Shown piece after piece: positions 12,723 to 24,872 of a stretch of 64,000 nt of DNA (position 1 is the first letter of the stretch; the number at the start of each line of letters is the position of its first letter). Source of the stretch: Tillandsia leiboldiana (lineage: Eukaryota; Streptophyta; Magnoliopsida; Poales; Bromeliaceae); contig CM055060.1 of the NCBI GenBank assembly GCA_029204045.2, forward strand, positions 58,281,603 through 58,345,602, in the 5' to 3' direction. A model generated the notes under the pieces. It did no database searches. It worked only from the letters and a program-made list of their open reading frames with translations, and was not told the origin of the DNA. The position numbers and the translations under genes were made by a program.

Positions 12723-13136
12723 ATTAATAATAATAATAATAATAAATGCTACCTTTCATCTTTTTAAGTATACAAATATTGCATCCCTTTATATAAAAAT
12801 TGATAAAGTTACTGTCGAGCTCTAGTAAACATATAAAAATTTTGATAAGACAAAGATAAAAAATATAGCCTACAAAAAATTTAGAATGCACATATTATTT
12901 GATACCTATATTTATATGAGGAGGTCACGAAATTATTTGGGTCTGTGTAAAGAATAGTACCGTTGATTGCTTTCGTTTGAATAATATCGCTGACACATTA
13001 ATTTACGTAATAAAATTTTTATGTAGGTGAATGGAAAGTTTCAAATCCGTGATTCCCTTCAAGAGCGAAAAACCAGCTGATTGTAATTAACTGCATAGCA
13101 GCACTATCTAAATAATGACTTGAGTTTTATTTGGCA
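10089..13136. other. Intergenic, no gene supported
   Basis: 10090-10330 and 10500-10700 are locally GC-rich, unlike the surroundings, but hold no convincing frame. 11232-11365 contains two imperfect copies of a segment of about 55 bp built on GAAGAAATGTATAAGAGTA. 11620-11790 resembles DNA upstream of P450 genes 3 (about 25700) and 4 (about 35510). A long (TA)n tract, poly-A runs and AT-rich DNA make up the rest. Confidence 0.6.
11792..11874. repeat. (TA)n microsatellite, about 82 bp
   Basis: An uninterrupted TA run inside the shared block upstream of P450 gene 2. Confidence 0.95.
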
Positions 13137-13217
13137 GCGAAAAGCGCTCCATAAAAAAAAATATAGCTTAATTAAGTGGAAAGAAGAAGCTGAAATGAGG
13201 CATGCATGCATTCAGAT

Positions 13218-13228
13218 ACTATAAATGC
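13218..13228 (+). promoter_or_regulatory. TATA box of P450 gene 2
   Basis: ACTATAAATGC, the counterpart of the gene 1 TATA box, about 45 bp before the ATG. The leader AAAGGAGAGCAACCC follows. Gene 2 lacks about 30 bp present in the gene 1 leader. Confidence 0.6.
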
Positions 13229-13264
13229 ACGAAAAGGAGAGCAACCCAAATTAATTAAGTTTCT

Positions 13265-14856
13265 ATGGCTCTTCCTCAGATGATAGTCTCCCTGCTGCCT
13301 TTCCCACCTGTTCTTGTTGTCCTCCTAATGCTCCCTCTTCTCTTCCTCACAAGAAGAAAGGGGAGCAGCACATCACTAAAACTTCCCCCGGCCCCTCCCA
13401 AGCTCCCACTAATCGGCAACCTCCACCAGCTGGGGACTCTCCCCCATCGCTCTCTCTCTCGGCTCTCGCAGCGATGCGGACCCCTCATGTATCTGAAACT
13501 TGGCCGCAGGCCGACCGTCGTGGTCTCCTCTGCCGACATGGCCCAGGAGATCCTAAAGACGCACGATCTGGAGTCCTGCAGCCGACCTTCCCTCACCTCG
13601 TTTACAAAGCTCTCCTACGGTAGCTCGGACATCGCCCTGGGGGCATATGGAAAGCAATGGAGAGAGCTCCGAAGAATTTGCATCATCGAACTTTTCAGTG
13701 CCAAGAAGGTGGCCTCGTTTCGATCCATTAGAGAAGAAGAGGTGGAAAGAACTATGAGCTCGATATCCTCTTATTCAAGCAGTTCCCTCCCTGTCGATTT
13801 GAGCAAAGAACTGACGATGCTCACGAGCACTATCACTTGTAGAATGGCTTTTGGAAGGAGCTACCATGAAGTCGGAGGCAGGTTTCACACGATTATGAAC
13901 GAAGCACAAGCCATGCTCGGAGGATTTTTCTTCGCGGACTATTTTCCTATCATCGGATGGGCCGATTGGCTCACAGGGATGAGAGCGAGGCTCCAGAAGA
14001 ACTTTACCGATCTTGATCGGTTCTACGACCAAGTCATCGACGAGCATCTCGATAGAGTGCAGCAGCAGCAGCATAACTCCGGCGAGGATCTTGTGGATAT
14101 TCTACTGCGCGTGCAAAAGGACGAGAAGAATCTAACCACAGACCAGATCAAAGGAGTCCTTATGGTACGTAAAATTTCTGATAATTTTAAGTTTACTTAT
14201 TATTCTTGTATATTATTCTAAACAAGTTTACTTATTTTTCGCAGAATGTTTTCCTTGGTGGGAGCGATACGTCCTCCACCACCGTGGAGTGGGCGATGAC
14301 GGAGCTAATGAGGCACCCGCAAGCGATGAAAAAAGCTCAAGAAGAAGTAAGAAGCCTCGTCGGGAGTAAAGGAAAAGTAGAGGAGAGTGACATCGACCAA
14401 CTGCGCTTCCTCAAGTGCGTTGTGAAGGAGACCATGCGATTGCACCCGGTGGCTCCGATCCTGATCCCACGAACAACGTTGCAGCATTTCAAAATCGACG
14501 GCTACGATGTCCCGTCCAATACGATGCTGTACATCAATGCTTGGGCGATCGGAAGGGACGGGAGTTACTGGGAATCGCCGGAGGCGTTCAAGCCGGAGAG
14601 GTTCGTGAATAGCTCGGATCTGGACTTCGCCGGAAAGGACTTCAATTTGATACCGTTTGGGGAAGGTCGCAGGATCTGCCCAGGGAAGAACCTCGGGCTC
14701 AAAACGGTCGAGATCATGCTCGCCAACCTTCTTTACTCCTTCGACTGGAAACTTCCGACTGGTATGACGGAGGAGGATATCAACATGGATGAGGCGCCGG
14801 GCATTGCTGTGCACAAAAAACATACTCTCCGCCTTCTCGCCACTAGATATATATAG
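13265..14856 (+). CDS. Cytochrome P450, CYP71 family (tandem gene 2)
   Basis: Exon 1 is 13265-14164 and exon 2 is 14245-14856, separated by an 80-nt GT-AG intron (14165-14244) that breaks the frame, so the gene looks like two overlapping open frames until spliced. The product is 503 aa. Intact motifs: proline hinge LPPAPPKLP, C-helix WRELRR, I-helix GGSDTSSTTVEW, K-helix ETMR, PERF and FGEGRRICPG with the haem cysteine at 445. The glutamine tract is QQQQH rather than six to eight Q. From about residue 400 to the stop the protein is the same as gene 1, and the two genes share promoter and several kb of 3' flank, making them the youngest pair. The intron and I-helix region, however, differ from genes 1 and 3. 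ER-bound oxidation of a small lipophilic substrate is inferred from the family. Confidence 0.93.
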
Positions 14857-15309
14857 CGGCATCTACAACTAATATATATACCATGCATATATACTGTGCA
14901 TCCATATATATATTTATCATCTCTCTATCTATCTACCTATATCTATTATCTATCTTACTAGCTATCTTATGATCATGTGTACAATAAGCAAATCATATGC
15001 ATATTCAAGTTTGATCTCACAGTGTTTAAGAAAAATCTGAGAGCCGACCTGGCTTGATCTACATGCATGCCCGTTTCATCCAGAATGTATTTGGCTGTTG
15101 ATTCTGTATAATTATATGAAATTATTATTATTTTAAAAATTTAAACGGTTAGAGAAGAGTATTTATATATTAGATTCAAAATTTTTTAATAATTTAAAAA
15201 TTTAAATTTAACTAAATAGGAAGAAATAAAAAAACGTTAGAAGGCTAGTAAGAAAATTAAATAACGTGCCTAGCTAGTGAGTCTTGAACTCATGATTTTT
15301 ATCTGTGAT

Positions 15310-15476
15310 TAGCGGTGGTAATTCAGCTCGCTGTTCGCAAGTCAACTCGTATTTGGTTCAAAATGAATTCGAAATTAAATTGCTCGTTTAGTAAACGAGT
15401 CAAATACGAATCGAATTTTTCAGCTTGTTTAAGAAACGAGCCGAAAACGAGCTGGATCAGCTGGCTCGTGTTCGGC

Positions 15477-15512
<36 letters not shown>

Positions 15513-15807
15513 CCGGCTACTATACTCTTATTAATAAAATCTTTTTATATTTATAAATTTTTATTTCTTGGATGAAATAATGTGCGGTTAGGACTATAAT
15601 AGTCCCCTAGGATTTACTAGGGTTTAGATTAAGATTTTAATTTTTAATTTTCTTTCAACTTAACACCTAATAATAAAAATAAAAATTTAACTTGTTGTTC
15701 GCGAGCTAGCTCGTGTTCGGCTCATTAATAAACGAGCCAAACATGGACCGAATTTTCAGCTCAATATTTAAACGAGCTGGCTCGTGTTCGGCTCGCTGGC
15801 ACCTCTA
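15310..15807. mobile_element. Non-autonomous hAT-like element, copy B
   Basis: Duplicate of 6193-6696. It begins TAGCGGTGGTAA and ends GGCACCTCTA, flanked by TCTGTGAT (15302-15309) and TATGTGAC (15808-15815). It was carried by the segmental duplication rather than inserted independently. Confidence 0.6.
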
Positions 15808-16738
15808 TATGTGACACCATATAAAATTACATAAAATAATTATTATTTTCTAAAAATTTAAACTATTAAAAAATAATATTTATATATTTTATATTCAATA
15901 GATAACGGTACCTCAAATGTAAAAATATTTTAATAATAAATTTTAATTCATACTTTTATATAATTTAATTAGTCAAATTATTAATTAAATAAAATTATAT
16001 AGAAATAATTTAATAATTAGATCTATTTAAATAAAAATAATTAAAATTAATATATGTGGGACATAAAATTAAGTATATAATAGCATGTTAGTAATTAAAT
16101 TATTATTTAGTAGTTAATTTTTTTTTATAAAGACTTATATGAAAAATATTTGAGAGAAATCTATTATAATAATTTAAATAAATAAATAAGTAATAGAAAA
16201 ATAAAATAGTACGAAGGAATTGTTTCATGCACCGGGTTTATAGATAAATTTTGTACACTAAATTTTTTAAATTGTATTATAAGAATTTAAACTCTATAAT
16301 TTTTTATACATAAAGTTTTTATACGGTATAGATCACATATAGTATATTGGATTTTGATTTTATAGTATTAATATTGAAAAAAAAAATTTGAGGCATGCAA
16401 TATATATACTAATGTACCAGGTGCAAACAATAATTTCGCATAATTGAAAAAAAAGTAAGAGGGAACGGTGGGAGAGAAACTACTTCTTATACCGGCTGTA
16501 TAAGTAAATATTATGGGCTATATTTTTAAAATTTTATTGTAGAAATTTTAATTACATATTCCTTTTTATATAAACACTTTATGTGATTTAGATCATATTT
16601 ATTAGTTTATGTAATTTATTAGTCGATTGAGCGCATGGAATATTTTCTCTTAGTTGAAGTGTAGCTGTGGATAACTGTGGAATAGAGATCAGGTCCCAAT
16701 TCTCCTTTAATGTAGTTATATATAATATGAGTCCGGCT

Positions 16739-16952
16739 ACTATACTATCGATAGTATCAACTATTGAATACTATCAAATTTTTTATCCTTAGATTAATTT
16801 TTTTAATTATTTTCATTCGTTAGATTTTATTATTTTTCCAATCATCTATTAAACCCAAGGGGTCCGCTATCATCTCAACCACACATCTTTTAATTTAACG
16901 GTTAAAAATTTAATAGTACCAAGATACTATTAATAATATTCTAGCCTAACTC
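16739..16952. mobile_element. MITE of the GTCCGGCTA family, copy B
   Basis: Same position within copy B as 7613-7842 in copy A. It begins GAGTCCGGCTACTATACT and ends CTAGCCTAACTC. Confidence 0.5.
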
Positions 16953-18279
16953 TATATAATATATATATATACATATATTATATAATATATATATGCGTTG
17001 GATTTAAACTTATATCTTACAATCTTACGATCTTAAAAATTTTAAAAATTAAATTTATATCCGATATGGTTTCTAAAATACCGTGGAACAGAAAACCAGA
17101 TAGGCCTAATATGTATATAGTTTGAGAATGCATTCTCTAAAGACAAATTTTCTAATTTTTTAGAGATTAAAATAATTTGAAAATTACAAATTGGAAATAA
17201 AATGATAGATTGCACTAATTGGCCAATTTCAAGAGAAAAAATTTGATTAAAATAAAATAATAAAATAATGACGAACGGTAAAAGTAAGGATCAGCATTTA
17301 TACATGTCTCATTCTTTGATATTTTTGCGGTTCTTAAATTCTTTTTTTACTTTTAAATGCAAAGTGTAGTATTTATATAATTTTTTATGTGATTAAAAAT
17401 TGTATTTTGGTCTATAAATTTTTTGCATAGCCCAATATCAAATGAACTTTATTGGATAGTCCGTACTTACTACATTTAAGATTAGTTTTATATTAAAATT
17501 AAACTCATGACGTTATTTTATTTATTTCATCATGTTCAAATTAGTTGTTTGAGAGGTGATGCGAGTGTTGTTTTCAACTAATTCTTTTATCTTTTATTCT
17601 CGAACTTTACTATTTGCTGTCGAAACTCTGCAAATCTATTTTGGGTTCAAAATTGTGCTATTCTAGAGACCATATCGGATATAAATTTAAATTCACACAA
17701 ATAAATATAAATAAACGAAAACAAAAAAAAAAAAGAAGAGGAAAAACAAAGAAAAAAAGAAAAGAAAAAGGAAAGTAGAGATAAAGCCTGTCCAGGAAAG
17801 GAAAAGAGTGAAGTTGAAATAAAAATATGGTGCCCACCAAATAAAAAAGAAAAATTTTAAGTGTACACTCCAAACGGTGTACATCTCATATCCTCACACA
17901 TCTAAGTGATCCCTAAAAAATATTCCGATGAATAATGATGTAAAATTTATACCCTTTTAAAGGTGTACATATAGCATTCATCTTAAGCCGGAAATGTCCT
18001 TAATTTATGTCCCTTAGCAAGAGGGTACACATGTTTAAGGTTGTGGCCATGAAGCTAAGTTATTTTTGCATAGGGATTCGGGGCCCTTCTTTGTGCTTTC
18101 TCGCTCCATCACATGGCATTGCTAGAATGCTTGTGATTGAGACCCTTCATGAGTCATTTTTGGTATTAGTGTTGGATATCTTTATTAGTGTTGGATATCG
18201 TTCACGTGATTTAAAGATATCAATTCAATTGATTAAGATGAATCTGAATGTCGGCCACTTCATTTTTAGTGTACGTTAC

Positions 18280-18402
18280 TCCTTCAACTGAAAACTTCCA
18301 ACTGGTATGATGAAAGAGGATATCGACATGGATGATCCAGACGCCGAGCATTGCTGTGCACAAAAAAAAACATACTCTCCGCCTTCTCCCCACTAGATAC
18401 AA
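18280..18402 (+). pseudogene. P450 3'-end relic 2
   Basis: Matches relic 1 and the last exon of the P450 genes from the KLPTGM-coding stretch to the C-terminus, with the same frame-breaking change after the EEDIN equivalent. It keeps CAAAAAAAAACATACTC where relics 1 and 3 have CCAAAAA. Followed by the shared 3' UTR. Non-functional. Confidence 0.8.
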
Positions 18403-18866
18403 CGGCATCTACAACTAATATATATACCATACTGTGCATCTATATATCTATTATCTCTCTATCTACAACAAGCAACATATACAAATTTGATCTCGCAACT
18501 ACTCTGGCGTACAAGTAATAATTTATCAATATTTAAGTATAGTTTTTGAATCACATGCATATATAGTTTACTTTATTATGTTAAGACGATCTACTACAGC
18601 AGTGTTTTAGAAAAAATTGAAAATCGGCCGGGCCTGACCTACGTACCCCTTTCATCGGGAAAGTATTATGCTGTTGATACTCCCAGGTTGAATATTACTA
18701 TACTAATTTAGTAAAGATTCATTCAATTTTATAGGATTTAAACTGTTTGTAGCTCTTAAGTAATTTTAATGGTAGATTGCTCCAACTGGCCAATATGGAA
18801 GAATTTTTTTTTTTTTTTTTTTTTCATAAAAATTGATGAATAAAATAATGTCATGTATAATAAAAG

Positions 18867-20690
18867 TAAGGATCAGCATTTATACATGTCTCATTCTTTG
18901 ATATTTTTGCGGTTCTTAAATTCTTTTTTTGCTTTTAAATGCAAAGTGTAGTATTTATATAATTTTTTATGTGATTAAAAATTATATTTTGGTCTATAAA
19001 TTTTTTGCATAGCCCGAACTTTATTGGATAGTCCGTACTTACTACATTTAAGATTAGTTTTATATTAAAATTAAACTCATGACCTTATTTTATTTATTTC
19101 ATCATGTTCAAATTAGTTGTTTGAGAGGTGACGAGAGTGTTGTTTTCGACTAATTCTTTTATCTTTTATTCTCCAACTTTACTATTTGCTGTCGAAACTC
19201 TGCAAATCTATTTTGGGTTCAAAATTGTGTTATTCTAGAGACCATATCGAATATAAATTTAAATTCACACAAATAAATATAAATAAAGGAAAACAAAAAA
19301 AAAAAGAAAAAAAGAAAAACAAAGAAAAAAAGAAAAGAAAAAGGAAAGTAGAGATAAAGCCTCTCCAGGAGAGGAAAAAAGTGAAGGTGAAATAAAAATG
19401 TGGTGCCCACCAAATAAAAAAAAAAAATTCTAAGTGTACACTCCAAAAAATGTACATCTCACATCCTCACACATCTAAATGATCCCTAAAAAACATTCCG
19501 ATAAATAATGGTGTAAAATTTACACCCCTTTAGAGTGTACATATAGCATTCCTCTTAATCCATTCAAGGAAATGTCATTAATTTATGTCCCTTAGCAAGA
19601 GGGTACGCATGTTTAAGGTTGTGGCCATGAAGCTAAGTTATTTTTGCATAGGGATTCGGGGGTCTTTCTTTGTGCTTTCTCACTCAATCACATGGCATTG
19701 CTTGAATGCTTGTGATTGAGACCCTTCATGAGTCATTTTTGGTGTTTGTTGGATATCATTTACGTGATTTAAAGATATCAATTGAATTGATTAAGATGAA
19801 TCTGAATGTCGCCCACGTCATTTTTAGTGTTACTCCTTCAACTGAAAACTTCCAACTGGTATGATGAAAGAGGATATCGACATGGATGATCCAGACGCCG
19901 AGCATTGCTGTGCCAAAAAAAAAAACATACTCTCCGCCTTCTCCCCACTAGATACTGCGGCATCTACAACTAATATATATACCATACTGTGCATCTATAT
20001 ATCTATCATCTCTTTATCTACAACAAGCAAGATATACAAGTTTGATCTCGCAACTACTCTGGCGTACAAGTAATAATTTATCAATATTTAAGTATAGTTT
20101 TTGAATCACATGCATATATAGTTTACTTTATTATGTTAAGACAATCTACTACAGCAGCGTTTTAGAAAAAATTGAAAACCGGCCTGGCCTGACCTACGTA
20201 CCCCTTTCATCCCGAAAGTATTTGGCTGTTGATACTTCCAGGTTGAATATTACTATACTAATTTAGTAAAGATTCATTCAATTATATAGAATTTTAAGTA
20301 ATTTTAATGGTAGATTGCTCCAACTGGCCAATCTGGAAGAATTTTTTTTTTTTTTTTTTTTTGATAAAAATGGATGAATAAAATAATGTAATGTATAATA
20401 AAAGTACGTATTAGTAGACGGCCCGTCGGGCCTGGTTCGGCACGACCACAGGTCGAGGTAGAACATAATCACAAACGGGATCAGCCAGTTAAATTGGGCC
20501 GTGCTGGGCCAGTGCCCTTGAGCCCACCAAACTTAGGCCTAGCACGACACGGTTCGACAACGGGCTCCAAGGCCTTTTCCTCGGACCTTGGGGTCGGAGC
20601 TCTCCTTCAAAAGTTTGCTAATGAAGATCGTGGGAGTGGGTTGGTCCATTGGGCCAAAATACTTTAATAACTATATTTTTTTATAAAATA
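18867..20690. repeat. Third copy (C) of the P450 flank segment, in tandem with copy B
   Basis: Starting with AAAAGTAAGGATCAGCATTT, this repeats 17280-18866 in the same orientation. It then continues into the GGCCCG-rich element as copy A does at 9768-10088. Copy C therefore resembles A at its right end and B at its left, consistent with unequal crossing over. Confidence 0.8.
19836..19955 (+). pseudogene. P450 3'-end relic 3
   Basis: Nearly the same as relic 1 over the coding-derived part and the 3' UTR. Same broken frame; it lies in copy C. Non-functional. Confidence 0.8.
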
Positions 20691-20976
20691 TTATAATTTT
20701 TTTAAAAAAAAATTAAATTATTTATTACTTTATAATTATTTTTATAAATTTTAATTTTTTTATTAAAACACCAATTTAAATAAAAATAATTTAATTGTTT
20801 GTTTTTAAACATTTTATATTTTTTTTAAAAAAAATTAAAAATTAAGAGGCTAGGCCGGAGAGTATCCGACTAAGTATGGCTCGGCTTGGATTTGGAATCC
20901 GGGTCGGCATCTAGTCCGTTTCGGCTTGGATAATGTGGGTCATGCTGGTCCACGGCCCACGTTAATTACATTCCTA
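20415..20976. mobile_element. hAT-like GGCCCG-rich element, right-end copy
   Basis: Shares about 275 bp with 9800-10088 but lacks its first bases. It continues to TTACATTCCTA, which is the inverted counterpart of TAGGGATGTAA, followed by TATTTATA (20977-20984). No transposase. Confidence 0.5.
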
Positions 20977-20984
20977 TATTTATA

Positions 20985-21825
20985 TCACATTTTTTTTTTT
21001 TTTTTTTTTTCAGCCACCTTATACTACTTCTCTTTCTCCTTCCATGAAGATGCAAAGAGAAAAAAGGGAGAAAAAAAAAAAAGCGTGGATACAAAACCAA
21101 AACATATTAGGAGATTTTTCACAAAGTATAAAATAATTAAATTAAGATGAAAACATTAATTTACTCTTAGAAATTATTGTAATCAAGCTTCACATGAAAT
21201 CAAGAGTGAACTTATTGAAAATCATAAATCAGAGACATAGTTAAATTTATCTTGTTCTTCTGTGTAGGAAGGAGATATTTTAGAGTGGAGATCGAGTGAC
21301 GCGCGAGTCAAGATGATGCAGAAAAATAGGATGAAATAGGAAAAAATTATAAAAGAAATATGACAAAGGTTAAAAGGGATGGATAGAAGGTGGATTTTTT
21401 TTATTATTATTAGTTAAATTACCAGGTTTTTTTATTTGTTAAAATTAAATTAAAAATTAAAAAATTTAAAATTTTAGATAGTCAATTCAAATGAGTGATT
21501 ATAGTTATTCTATAAAAAAATAATTAAATAAATATAAATTATATGATATAATTACTATAATAATATTGATATACTTTGCAACTTCAAACTAGAAATTTTG
21601 AACAACTCACTGGACCTGCAGACTTTCCTTCCAACTTCAGGACTGGAAAATCTGCACGCGTCACCGGACCGGTAGAATTTCTTTGCAACTTCTAGTGACC
21701 TGGGTGCACATTTTTTTCTTGTGCACGTGGTAAACCCATCAAAATCAAAGCTGATTACTTATCTAGCTAGCTGGAATCTAGTGAAACTAAAAGCATAGTA
21801 TGTATATATATATATATATATATAT
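20985..21825. other. Intergenic block shared with the 3' flank of P450 gene 3
   Basis: 20990-21150 (T-tract, then ACTTCTCTTTCTCC and a lysine-codon-like AAAAGCGTGGAT segment) matches 28745-28925 downstream of gene 3. This places it as old P450-flank DNA. No gene is seen. Confidence 0.5.
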
Positions 21826-22350
21826 TGGAATGCTATAAGTAGCAAACTAACTTATTTACTATTCATTTATTTTTGATAATAAAGTTTTCAAATCGACGAT
21901 CGTCATTATTGAAAATAATTTAAATTATTTAAAAATTAAATTTTATATTTTTTTGATATTTTTTTCTAGTCTACCTGGACAAAAAAAAATAAACGGTTGA
22001 AAATAAATATCCTTCAAAAAATAATGATATAAATTTTGTAATCAACATTAAGGGTATAGATCTTGTTTTAAATAATTTTTAAAAAAATTTAATCAAAATT
22101 CAATTAATTTAGAATTTTTTATACCCTTAAACTAGCAAAAAACTAATATCTATCATTAAAATTATATATTTTATAACTCTTTGATCATTAGGTAAACGAT
22201 GTTGAAAATATTTAAAATTTAATTTCTAAATAATTTAAATGATCCAGATCATATTCAACGGTACCGATCGTCGATTTTAAAACTTCATCATTGACAAATA
22301 GATAACAATGAAACTTGCTTGCTATCGATAGCAATCCAGCTCAATTCTAT
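21826..22350. mobile_element. MITE with long inverted ends
   Basis: The left arm (starting TTGGAATGCTATAAGTAGC, with AAATCGACGATCG inside) and the right arm (reverse complement: AATTGAGCTGGATTGCTATC, with AAATCGACGATCGG) face each other over roughly 90 bp. TA repeats flank both sides. Non-coding. Confidence 0.5.
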
Positions 22351-22362
22351 TATATATATATA

Positions 22363-22709
22363 TATCAAGGATTTAAGTGTCGCGGTACGGGGCTATGCCA
22401 AAAATTTGCCGGCACAGTACAACACGGTGCGTGCCGAGCGGTGGCGATGAATGCTAGTCACAAAAAATACATGGTTGCCGACACATAATGCCATAAAATA
22501 TTTATTTTCTTTAATAATTAATTTTTTTAATTACTTATTATGTAACTTTATCAAATCTTTTAAACTTTATTAAGAAAATTACTTAGTAATTTAAAGAAAA
22601 GAGAATTTTAAGCTGTGCCATCGGTACGGAACTTATATTGTGCCGATATCTTGTTGGCACGATACGGCACGGTGGATACGGATCATGCCGATGAATACTT
22701 AAATCATTG

Positions 22710-22712
<3 letters not shown>
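22363..22712. mobile_element. MITE ending in TCAAGGATTTAAGT-type inverted repeats
   Basis: The left end ATATCAAGGATTTAAGTG pairs with the right end (reverse complement ATATCAATGATTTAAGT). Internal GTACGG/CCGGCAC and GTGCCGATA/GGCACGATACGG stretches are also inverted. (TA)n flanks both sides. No coding frame. Confidence 0.5.
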
Positions 22713-22740
<28 letters not shown>

Positions 22741-23261
22741 GTCCCTTAGATAATATCTAGGGAATTTTTATGTCCAATTTTTATGTCCCTTAGATAGATT
22801 GTGGGTAGTAATTATAAAAAGGCTTAATTGCATCATGCTATTTTGTACTTTAGTATTGTTTTTTACTTACTATATATTATATTTTTTAAAAAAATTTTAT
22901 TGTATTTGTCATTTCTCCATTAAAATTTAGATTTACTTTTATTTTTTATATTTTATACTATTTATTATTAAACTATTTCTTTCTCATTAATTTTTATATT
23001 ACTGGTTATTTTAGATAAAATCTAACAATTTATTGAGAAACATTAGTTAAATAAAAATATAAAATAAATCTACATAATAAACTTATTAAAAAAATTTATT
23101 AATTTTTTTTAATTATTATTTTATTATTTTTTATGTTAAAATAAATCGAATATATCTTTGTTACTTTTAACTGGTATTTTTTTAATAATTTCTTTATAAA
23201 ATTATAGATTTTTTTACTTATAGTATAGGAATTTTAAAAAATATAGTGAAGTGGTGCACTT

Positions 23262-23354
<93 letters not shown>

Positions 23355-23440
23355 CAATATAGAAAGTGAAAATTTTCTCATATAGTGTAATTAAAAGAAT
23401 AATTATCGTACATCGTATGTGATTATTATGAAAAAAAAGA
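22713..23440. other. AT-rich intergenic DNA with a (TA)n tract
   Basis: No gene is seen. 23262-23351 is a (TA)n run of about 90 bp. Confidence 0.7.
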
Positions 23441-23640
23441 AAATTACAGCACTAGTAGGAAAGTCCAATTTTGAGTTTATTGCATGGGTGTGATTTTCCT
23501 TTTCTTGGGCCTACTAAATTTGTCCCAGTGTGAGCCAGTTTCAACTCAGTTGCTCATTTTTCGATATTCAGTGAATGGGAGCAACTACATAAGAAGAGGC
23601 AGATACGTAGACGGAAACCCCATGTCGATTAATTAATACC
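23440..23640. repeat. Duplicated block upstream of P450 gene 3
   Basis: Contains GCACTAGTAGGAAAGTCCAA, CCCAGTGTGAGCC, AGAAGAGGCAGATACGTA and GGAAACCCCATGTCGATTAA, all present in the same order at 33465-33670 about 3.3 kb upstream of gene 4. It shows that the ancestral duplication unit included several kb of upstream DNA. No coding frame. Confidence 0.7.
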
Positions 23641-23885
23641 TATTTTTTTTTTTTCTTTTTAGAAAGATAGTGTGATGCTGTTTCTTCCATTTGGATAATG
23701 AATTAATCAACAAAAAAAGAAACAACCAAATCTTGAGAGATACAGAAGAGAGAGAAAAAAAAAATTATAAAGCACGAAAAGAGTTCCAAGGCTTTGGAGA
23801 TTTTTTTTTTATTTCTTTCCAGCTAAATAATTCACCATTTAGTTGCAATTAATTATTGCAAGCTCACTTACCCTAAGGACGCCGC

Positions 23886-24104
23886 TTATGCAACAGCTCG
23901 CTTTCCGAGCCTAATAACAAAAAAATATCTAGATAAAACTATCTTATAGAGGAGAAGTCTCCCTAGTAGGAGTCTAGTGATATCGCATTTCACGAAAAGA
24001 TGATCAATTGTCTCGAAATTCTCCAAACACAAAATACATATCGGCTCACCATGGCCTTTTCTTTTCATGAGATTGTCCGTTGTAAGTATCTTATGATTCA
24101 ACAC
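23886..24104 (-). pseudogene. LINE relic: zinc-binding region after reverse transcriptase (zf-RVT)
   Basis: The minus-strand frame encodes LTTDNLMKRKGHG, CILCLENFETIDHLFVKC and a leucine-rich tail. The Cys-x2-Cys...His-Leu-Phe-x2-Cys pattern is the hallmark of the zf-RVT segment at the end of plant LINE ORF2. Only this segment remains; no reverse transcriptase core is found nearby. A dead fragment. Confidence 0.7.
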
Positions 24105-24164
24105 TATCTATATAAAAATTCGAATTTTCAGTGAAATTGTGATCTTTTATAATTAAATTTTGCG

Positions 24165-24430
24165 ATTTTTCGATATCATTTACGTAGTAATCAAAAGGAC
24201 TCAAAATCAACGGCTGAAAATAAAAATATTACAAAATATGATAATATGATACTAAAATTTTAGATCAATGATATTAATCTTGTTCTATATAGTATAAAGA
24301 ATATTCTATCAAAATTTTACGTAATTTGGATATTTCTACACCATTAAACATGCAAACGGCTCACCTGAATCATTAAAATTATTGATTTTGAATCATTTTG
24401 ATCATTACGCAAATGATATCGAAAATTTAT
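24165..24430. repeat. Inverted-repeat (foldback) segment
   Basis: GATATCATTTACGTAGTAATC at the left pairs with the reverse complement GATATCATTTGCGTAATGATC at the right (ending 24420), giving arms of about 40 bp. Related in style to the MITE at 21826-22350, which also carries an ACCGATCGTC motif outside its core. Confidence 0.45.
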
Positions 24431-24601
24431 GAAATTTAATTTCTAAGCTTTTTAAATAATCTAGATCAAGCTTAACGGAACCGATCGTCCATTCGGAAGT
24501 TCGAACATCAAAAAAACTTAGGAGCACGAGAGCCTCTGTGCTTTTAAAAGCACACAAGCCTAGCGCGCGCGCGCGCTCTCTCTCTCTCTCTCTATATATA
24601 T

Positions 24602-24828
24602 AGTCCGACTACTATATTTGTACAAGCACCAAACAATTAGTGTTTGCAAGTTTTATACTATTAGATCTATTCCTTTAACTAATTTCATCTCTTAGATTAT
24701 TTTATTTCACTAACCACTCACTTAACCCAATTGGTTCACTATCATTCTAACCACACATCTTTTCATTCAAGAATTAAAAATCTATAAGCACAAATGACTT
24801 GGTACTTTTAAAAATATAGCAGCTCAAT

Positions 24829-24830
<2 letters not shown>
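24602..24830. mobile_element. MITE of the GTCCGGCTA family, copy C
   Basis: Starts AGTCCGACTACTATA and GTACAAGCACC; ends with the inverted counterpart ATATAGCAGCTCAATTC. Bordered by (CT)n and (TA)n tracts. Confidence 0.45.

Positions 24831-24871
<41 letters not shown>

Positions 24872-24872
<1 letters not shown>

Larger units (their letters stand above)
14857..18866. repeat. Segmental duplication, copy B (3' flank of P450 gene 2)
   Basis: Collinear with 5744 onward, with mostly single-base differences and small indels, the largest being the missing (TA)n tract near 17115. From about 17280 to 18866 the segment is followed by a second tandem copy (18867-20400). It has no gene apart from the relic and elements listed separately. 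Confidence 0.85.
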
